Below, piece by piece: positions 59,248-64,000 of a stretch of DNA of 64,000 nucleotides. The DNA comes from Onychostoma macrolepis (Eukaryota > Chordata > Actinopteri > Cypriniformes > Cyprinidae). The notes under the pieces are model-generated. The model had not been told where the DNA came from. It did no database searches and worked only from the letters and a program-made list of their open reading frames with translations. A program made the translations under genes and the position numbers. The number at the start of each line of letters is the position of its first letter. The first letter of the stretch is position 1. The DNA lies in NCBI RefSeq assembly GCF_012432095.1, contig NC_081173.1:25003247-25067246 (forward strand), written 5' to 3'.

Positions 59248-61497
59248 CATGGATCGCGGAACATACCAAAAGAAGGGGGTAGTGTTGATTTCGCACACTG
59301 GTACAATGGATTAGAAGTGGCATTATATTGCATTATAAATGTACCAAATCCTTGTTATTGTACTAAATAAAGTGTGTAAGATTGTACATTTTACATCCTA
59401 GTCTACATTTTAATATTAGAAACCGTTAGTATTAGATTCCAGATATTAGCCTATTTATTAAGACTCTGGATAATTGATTTTTAGAATAGAGATCACAGTT
59501 CTCCTAAGATTCTGAAGCAAAACATTAGACAGATACAAAATAATATGTAGGCTAATTCACTTAGGTTTCTTACAAAATGTTTTATTTAAATGAGTGTAAA
59601 ATGTTATAAATGAGCCTATTAAAATAAAAATATGTAAAAATTATTTGAAATATATGAACTTGTTTCGTTTTTGAACGAATCTCTTGATTGAATGAATTGG
59701 ACATCAGATACTTTTTAACTTCCACCTTTCGCTACCTTCTGGTATAATGTAACATTTATAATCGGGGTGGTGCCAGAGAATTTTAAATGCAGGTGCTCAG
59801 GGGATGCTAGATCAATGACAGAGGGAACTGGGCAATAGTAAATATGACCAAAACAGGTTATTGTTATTATTATATTAATAATAAAATCGCTGTAGGTGCA
59901 TTTCAAGTATTTATGAGGAGTGTAGAATTAGGCCTATTATCGTGCTTAATTTATGACATGGGGGCGCCCGCGCAATCTTTTTTTTTTTTTTTTTCCTGCG
60001 GAAAGAACTTAAAATACTTATTCATTTTTGGATGTGCTTTTCTGTCGTCTCATGCAGTCTCTGTGGATGGAGCGCGTCGCAACAATGAACCGGCTCACAG
60101 ACATAAACTAAACTGAAACAAATCTATAGAAAGCTTGAAATGGCTACTACAAACTAATTCAAATAAAAACAAATCTTCTCTAATTATGTAGTCAGTATGA
60201 AATTGTGCACGTCCGTTAGCCTACTGTGGAGATGGAGAGTCAGCGCCGGCGTTTGCAGCCGACACTAACTGAGAAAGCACTAGTTTAGTACACTCAAAAA
60301 AATGATTCGGTCTAAATTGACATTTTATGTAATTCAATTGCATTACAATTTTCCATTCATTTAAATTACATAGTTTTAACATAAACAAATCAATAAACTT
60401 AATGTGATTCATATGCATCAGTCATACGTGAATGAAACAGGTAAGATTTATGTAATAATTCACAGCAAAGTCCCCAGACTGCTCAGGGTTCATGTGTTTC
60501 CACACTACAGAGTGTTCAAGTAACATTGAAGCAGTGCTGGAGTTAAGAAGATAATTATGTGATGATTGATCATTAATGATGAACAGCTGTTGTTATCAAG
60601 AAGAATCACCGAAGGAAAGAGAAACAGAAGAAGTACAACTGACTTCAGCCACAGCTGAAGATGAAATCTGGGCCGGGTAACTGCGCCACCCCTCCGTTGT
60701 GATGTCATTGCGCGATGACGTCTTTGCATAATCACGGCGCAAAATTGTCACAACATCAAATCTCAGCAAAATATATATTTTATATATGTTAATTTAGATT
60801 TGTTTGTAAAATAATATGCAAAATATTATATTAAAATATAAATAACTGTATTTTAAAATACATTGAATTATTGAACATTTACACATTTTTGAATGATTAC
60901 AATTTAATTTTTTTTAATTTTTTTTTATAGCTAGTAAACTAGTAATATAACACATTCTCAACAATAATGCATTAGTAGTTAGTATGCTACACTCCAAGAA
61001 AAGGCTGTAAAAATAGGGCACAATAAACTTATGTTAATATGAAAGAATTTTCCGTATTGGTTTTTTACCTGCATTTTAAATTACGCATTGTGTTTTCGGG
61101 TTACAGGGTTACAATGGATAATGGATAACATCCTGGAAAATTACTAGCAGCCTATATTTTCCATTTTTCTTACAGAGTACTAACTGATCAACAATCGCAA
61201 GTACAAGCTACTAACAAAGTGTATCATAAATGAACAATTATTCAATTATTCAGTTATTATTATTATTAAATTGAAGAATTGCAAATAGCAGCTAACTCAA
61301 TTCACATGATGGGTGTCACTTATCAAAAGTTGCTAAAAGTTGCCAAATCAATTTTTTAAAATTGCTAAATTTGTTGCTAGGTGCTTTTGGAAGAAAAAGT
61401 TGCTAGGGTAGTCTGAAAAGTTGCTAAATTTAGCAACAAAATTGCTAAGTTGGCAACACTAAACCCCCCCACCCCCACCCCGCTTCCGCGATCCATG
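59248..61497. mobile_element. 2.25-kb non-autonomous element with CATGGATCGCGGAA ends and 8-bp duplication
   Basis: Perfect 14-bp inverted ends, CATGGATCGCGGAA at 59248-59261 and TTCCGCGATCCATG at 61484-61497, are flanked by identical GGTCATAC 8-mers at 59240-59247 and 61498-61505. No long open frame is present, so it is non-autonomous. The interior is a patchwork: a T-run at 59979-59994, a GC-rich patch at 60050-60090, a separate repeat at about 60295-60690, and a palindromic GTTGCTAAATTTAGCAAC-rich zone at 61325-61460. An 8-bp duplication fits hAT, P or Zisupton-type transposition, but the end sequence is not the usual hAT CAG form. Confidence 0.85.
60295..60690. repeat. Interspersed repeat inside the 2.25-kb element
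   Basis: CACTCAAAAAAATGATTCGG at the start, GTTGTTATCAAGAAGAATCA in the middle and GACTTCAGCCACAGCTGAAG (with a CTTCAGC..GCTGAAG palindrome) near the end recall a cyprinid repeat. It is either part of the host element or nested in it. Confidence 0.45.
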
Positions 61498-61505
61498 GGT
61501 CATAC

Positions 61506-62270
61506 CAGTGACGTCAACTGAAAGCTTCATATGAAATCATGAGATAAATGAGAAAGTTTCTCATAACTGAAAAGAAACAGTGGACTAAACATGGGCCTTT
61601 TTTCATAGATGTTTAGAAAATAGGAAGTAGGAAGTCAAGTGATGTCATCAGTGCGATTTTTATTTCAAAATAACAGATTTTTGTTAAACAGTGACACGTC
61701 TCCAGGACCACTGTTCTCATAATATATTTTATAATACATATTCAGCAATTTTCTTTTATTATGCCATTTAGATCATATAGCTATTTGATTATTATGAATA
61801 CATTATTGTATTTTAAATGGTAGAAAAACCTGTTTTTGACCTCAAAATAAAGCGTTTTCCCTCTTTACATGGCTGTGGGGACGAGCAGTTTTGTGGTGCT
61901 TGGAAATCTTTATAATTAATTAAAAAACAATGGCTCAAGAAGGTGTAAAGTGTAAATATTTCAAGTGTAATATTTCTGTAAAGGATGGGGGCGGGGGTCA
62001 TGTATATAAAACGTATGGAAACCTTGATTCTTGGGGTCTGGAGTAAAATCACTTAGCAGGTGGCTCAAAATTAATCATGAACCACAGACGGAAGTGTTTA
62101 TCAAATAAGTTGTGTACAAACTGAAAAACAAAAGCCAAGATGCGTGTTGGTCAAAGTGTACGCGTGTCTAGTCATCATTCAATATACCCCTACCTTAATA
62201 TCTAGTGAGCTCATACTATAATCTGTGATTAACTACGCAGTGTTATTTCCTAGGAAATGTCGACGCCGCC
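61506..62270. other. Intergenic DNA upstream of nedd9
   Basis: AT-rich to mixed composition. No element ends recognised. Confidence 0.45.
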
Positions 62271-62637
62271 TTTTATGGCTTATAAAAAAAAGTGTTCACT
62301 CTGAATTCCGCAGCGTCTAGTCCGCTGACTGCGGTGACATCACGATCCACGAGTGGAGCGTCCCGCCACCGCTGACCAATGAGCGTGCGTTATGCAAATG
62401 AGCTCGCGCAGGTTGGCAGAGTAGTGCGCGCTCCTCCCGCTCGAGCTCAGATTAACTACAGGACCCTCGAGCGAGCAGGACCGTTTTACCGTTATCACTC
62501 CGTTCCTGCGATACACAGTGAAAATGGGCAAAATGCGCGTCTAGCCTCGTTTAAACGCTAAAAGAAGAGTTTCTTCTGACGTTGAACACGGATTTTGTTT
62601 CTTACTGGAGTTACTGAAGAGCGGAGGACTCGCAAAG
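62271..62637 (+). promoter_or_regulatory. nedd9: nedd9 promoter and 5' UTR
   Basis: A GC- and CpG-rich island starts near 62265. A TATA-like TATAAAAAAA lies at 62281, a CCAAT box in GACCAATGAG at 62376-62380 and an octamer ATGCAAAT at 62392-62399. Without transcript data the start site is unknown: it could be about 30 bases after the TATA-like site, or lie inside the CpG island. The 5' UTR contains at least one short upstream frame. Confidence 0.6.
62524..62544 (+). promoter_or_regulatory. Upstream ORF in nedd9 leader (MGKMRV)
   Basis: ATG with A at -3 and G at +4, six codons, then TAG, ending 93 bases before the nedd9 ATG. If transcribed it would be a good-context uORF able to dampen or gate nedd9 translation. 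This is inference from context only. A longer frame open from 62379 also ends before the main ATG. Confidence 0.4.
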
Positions 62638-62649
62638 ATGAAGTACAAA
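62638..62649 (+). CDS. nedd9: nedd9 first coding exon (MKYK)
   Basis: ATG AAG TAC AAA is followed directly by a donor GTAAGC (62650-62655). NEDD9 (HEF1/CAS-L), a scaffold of the p130Cas family at focal adhesions, begins MKYK and then continues NLMARALYDNVPE in the SH3-domain exon. The phase-0 junction after the fourth codon fits. The SH3, YxxP substrate and C-terminal domains must lie in exons beyond the right edge. Support is the tetrapeptide, the donor, the CpG-rich leader and the divergent tmem170b neighbour found at the same place in human. Twelve coding bases alone would be weak evidence. Confidence 0.82.
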
Positions 62650-63088
62650 GTAAGCGACTCTCCATTCATGCGCTCTATTTCCGTAAACTAAGTTACATCG
62701 GAACTCATCGTAAAACGTGTAGAATTTACATGTTGATCAAACTTAGAAGGGATTTCTTTGACTTTTTGAAATGAAAGCGCAACTGTTCTTCAACTGTTAG
62801 ATAGATAGATGGATAGACATACAATATGCAAAGAGGTATAAATTGTACATTGTGCATTATATTACCTTTATTTATATGTGCCATTATTGTGTGAATGTTT
62901 ATTATACAGAGTCAAATTATGTAAATTCAATGGAGGATGTGCTTAAGCATCCTTCCCTTTTATAACCAATGCTGTTTCACTAGTTAAAAACTCCTTAACT
63001 TGACAACCGGCTGGCTCCAGCTCTGAACAGCAGTAAATTGTGTGCTTAACCAACCATTCATTTATTGCATGGCTGGTATGATCCAAAA

Positions 63089-63190
63089 GCAAAGTGCAAA
63101 TCACATCATTTATTACAACCAAGACACAAAAGCACTCTTTGAGCTCTATTGTAGCGAGACTTGTAATAAATGATGTGATTTACACTCTGC
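63089..63190 (-). repeat. Inverted repeat / hairpin, 32-bp arms, 38-bp loop
   Basis: The arms at 63089-63120 and 63159-63190 match at 28 of 32 positions, with a perfect core AAATCACATCATTTATTACAA. Two of the mismatches become G-U pairs if the minus strand is transcribed, giving about 30 continuous base pairs. It could be a small foldback element or a hairpin RNA precursor. No evidence of expression. Confidence 0.75.
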
Positions 63191-63730
63191 ATTTTCAACT
63201 CAAGTTACTCGGAGCCACTTGAGGATATATGGGGCCATTCATTAGCCCAGGCTCCAGCCCCTTTTCCAATTTGAGCCTCACTGCGATTGTGTAATGTGAT
63301 GTTTTAAAGCAAACAGCATGCATTTTGTTCAGAGTAACAGGGTTGCTGTTATACTGAGTGCTCCTGGTGGAGACAGAAAATAAAACCACTCCAGGATTTT
63401 ATGTGCATGTCCATGTTTGATTTGTGCATAGATTGCCCTTTACACTGCTGGGACTGTTTTCTGAGGGTGGTTTTATTGACGTCATTCGAAAATGATGAAT
63501 AGACTCATTAATGAAGTCTATATCTTTAGACTTGTATTTATTTTATTGTTATTAAAATCCAGTATTAAAGGAATCGTTCAAGTTTTTGTTACTAAAATTT
63601 GATTTTGATAGTTCTTTGTGTGACATACAGGTTGAAAATATGGCTTTAGAACACTTGGAGTCTTATCATACTTTTATGGTGCTTATTTAATAATTTTATA
63701 GCTTGACAGCCTCAGACCCCATTCACTTTC

Positions 63731-63732
<2 letters not shown>

Positions 63733-63782
<50 letters not shown>
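63733..63782. repeat. (TA)n microsatellite
   Basis: Pure TA tract in nedd9 intron 1. Confidence 0.95.
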
Positions 63783-63784
<2 letters not shown>

Positions 63785-64000
63785 TGCCTTTTAAGCAAAA
63801 TGACCTTTGTGTAAAACAGACAGTGACTTTAGCTGTCATCCTTTCAAAAGTTTTCCCAGCTGATTTTGGGGCACTCAAAAGTATGCCTAAACTTTGGCCA
63901 AATCTGTACGTCCAATCCAAGTGCACACAGTGTGGGGGCAGCTTTTCATTCAGGAGAAACTTGGCTCTTGTGTGCTTCCCTCTCCATTTGCATAGTCTTT

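Larger units (their letters stand above)
62650..64000 (+). other. nedd9: nedd9 intron 1 (start)
   Basis: This is intron sequence to the window edge. It contains a hairpin-forming inverted repeat (63089-63190) and a TA tract (63733-63782). No second exon is seen. Confidence 0.7.

Noticed and set aside
12600..62200. Alternative upstream first exon of nedd9
   Set aside because: No ATG plus short codon run plus donor matching a known alternative N-terminus could be identified by eye.
62379..62561. 60-codon plus-strand frame upstream of nedd9 as a separate gene
   Set aside because: It lies in the presumed 5' leader, in a different context from the nedd9 ATG, with no recognised protein similarity.

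Overview
This window is vertebrate nuclear DNA. It is AT-rich, split-gene sequence with microsatellites and many fish-type DNA transposons, and the repeat families (TTAA-flanked elements, Tc1 elements with long terminal inverted repeats, a TGTGACCCTGGACC miniature element, a cyprinid-type tRNA SINE) point to a teleost, most likely a cyprinid. No bacterial genes, operons or CRISPR arrays are present.

Two host genes are supported, and they lie head to head. On the minus strand, tmem170b has coding exon 1 (12411..12501) and exon 2 (2167..2337). They join in phase across a 10.1 kb intron, and the last coding exon is apparently outside the window. On the plus strand, nedd9 begins at 62638 with a four-codon first coding exon (MKYK) followed by a donor site; the rest of the gene lies beyond the window. 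The same divergent TMEM170B/NEDD9 neighbourhood exists in human (6p24), which supports both calls. Both first exons sit in GC-richer, CpG-containing islands.

The ~50 kb between the two start codons holds no other recognisable protein gene. It contains at least four Tc1/mariner elements or derivatives, one of them nested in a foldback element. It also holds three hAT-like elements with 8-bp target duplications (one of them in tmem170b intron 2), TTAA-flanked elements, CACTG-ended elements, a solo LTR with a 5-bp target duplication, SINE heads, about twelve copies of one ~460-bp TA-flanked repeat, a GTTGCTAGG minisatellite, a 4 x 180-bp AT-rich tandem array and an AATTCTGA-rich repeat. A 2.25-kb element at 59248..61497 has 14-bp ends (CATGGATCGCGGAA) and an 8-bp duplication (GGTCATAC). 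It is the least familiar mobile element seen. A near-perfect 32-bp hairpin lies in nedd9 intron 1.

Region by region: 1-2.2 kb is tmem170b intron 2 with Tc1 and hAT copies; 2.2-12.5 kb is exon 2, intron 1 and exon 1; 12.5-62.3 kb is the transposon-rich intergenic region with a few low-repeat stretches that could be conserved regulatory DNA; 62.3-64 kb is the nedd9 promoter, exon 1 and start of intron 1. No evidence of a new multi-gene system was found. The notable material is genome architecture and transposon structure.
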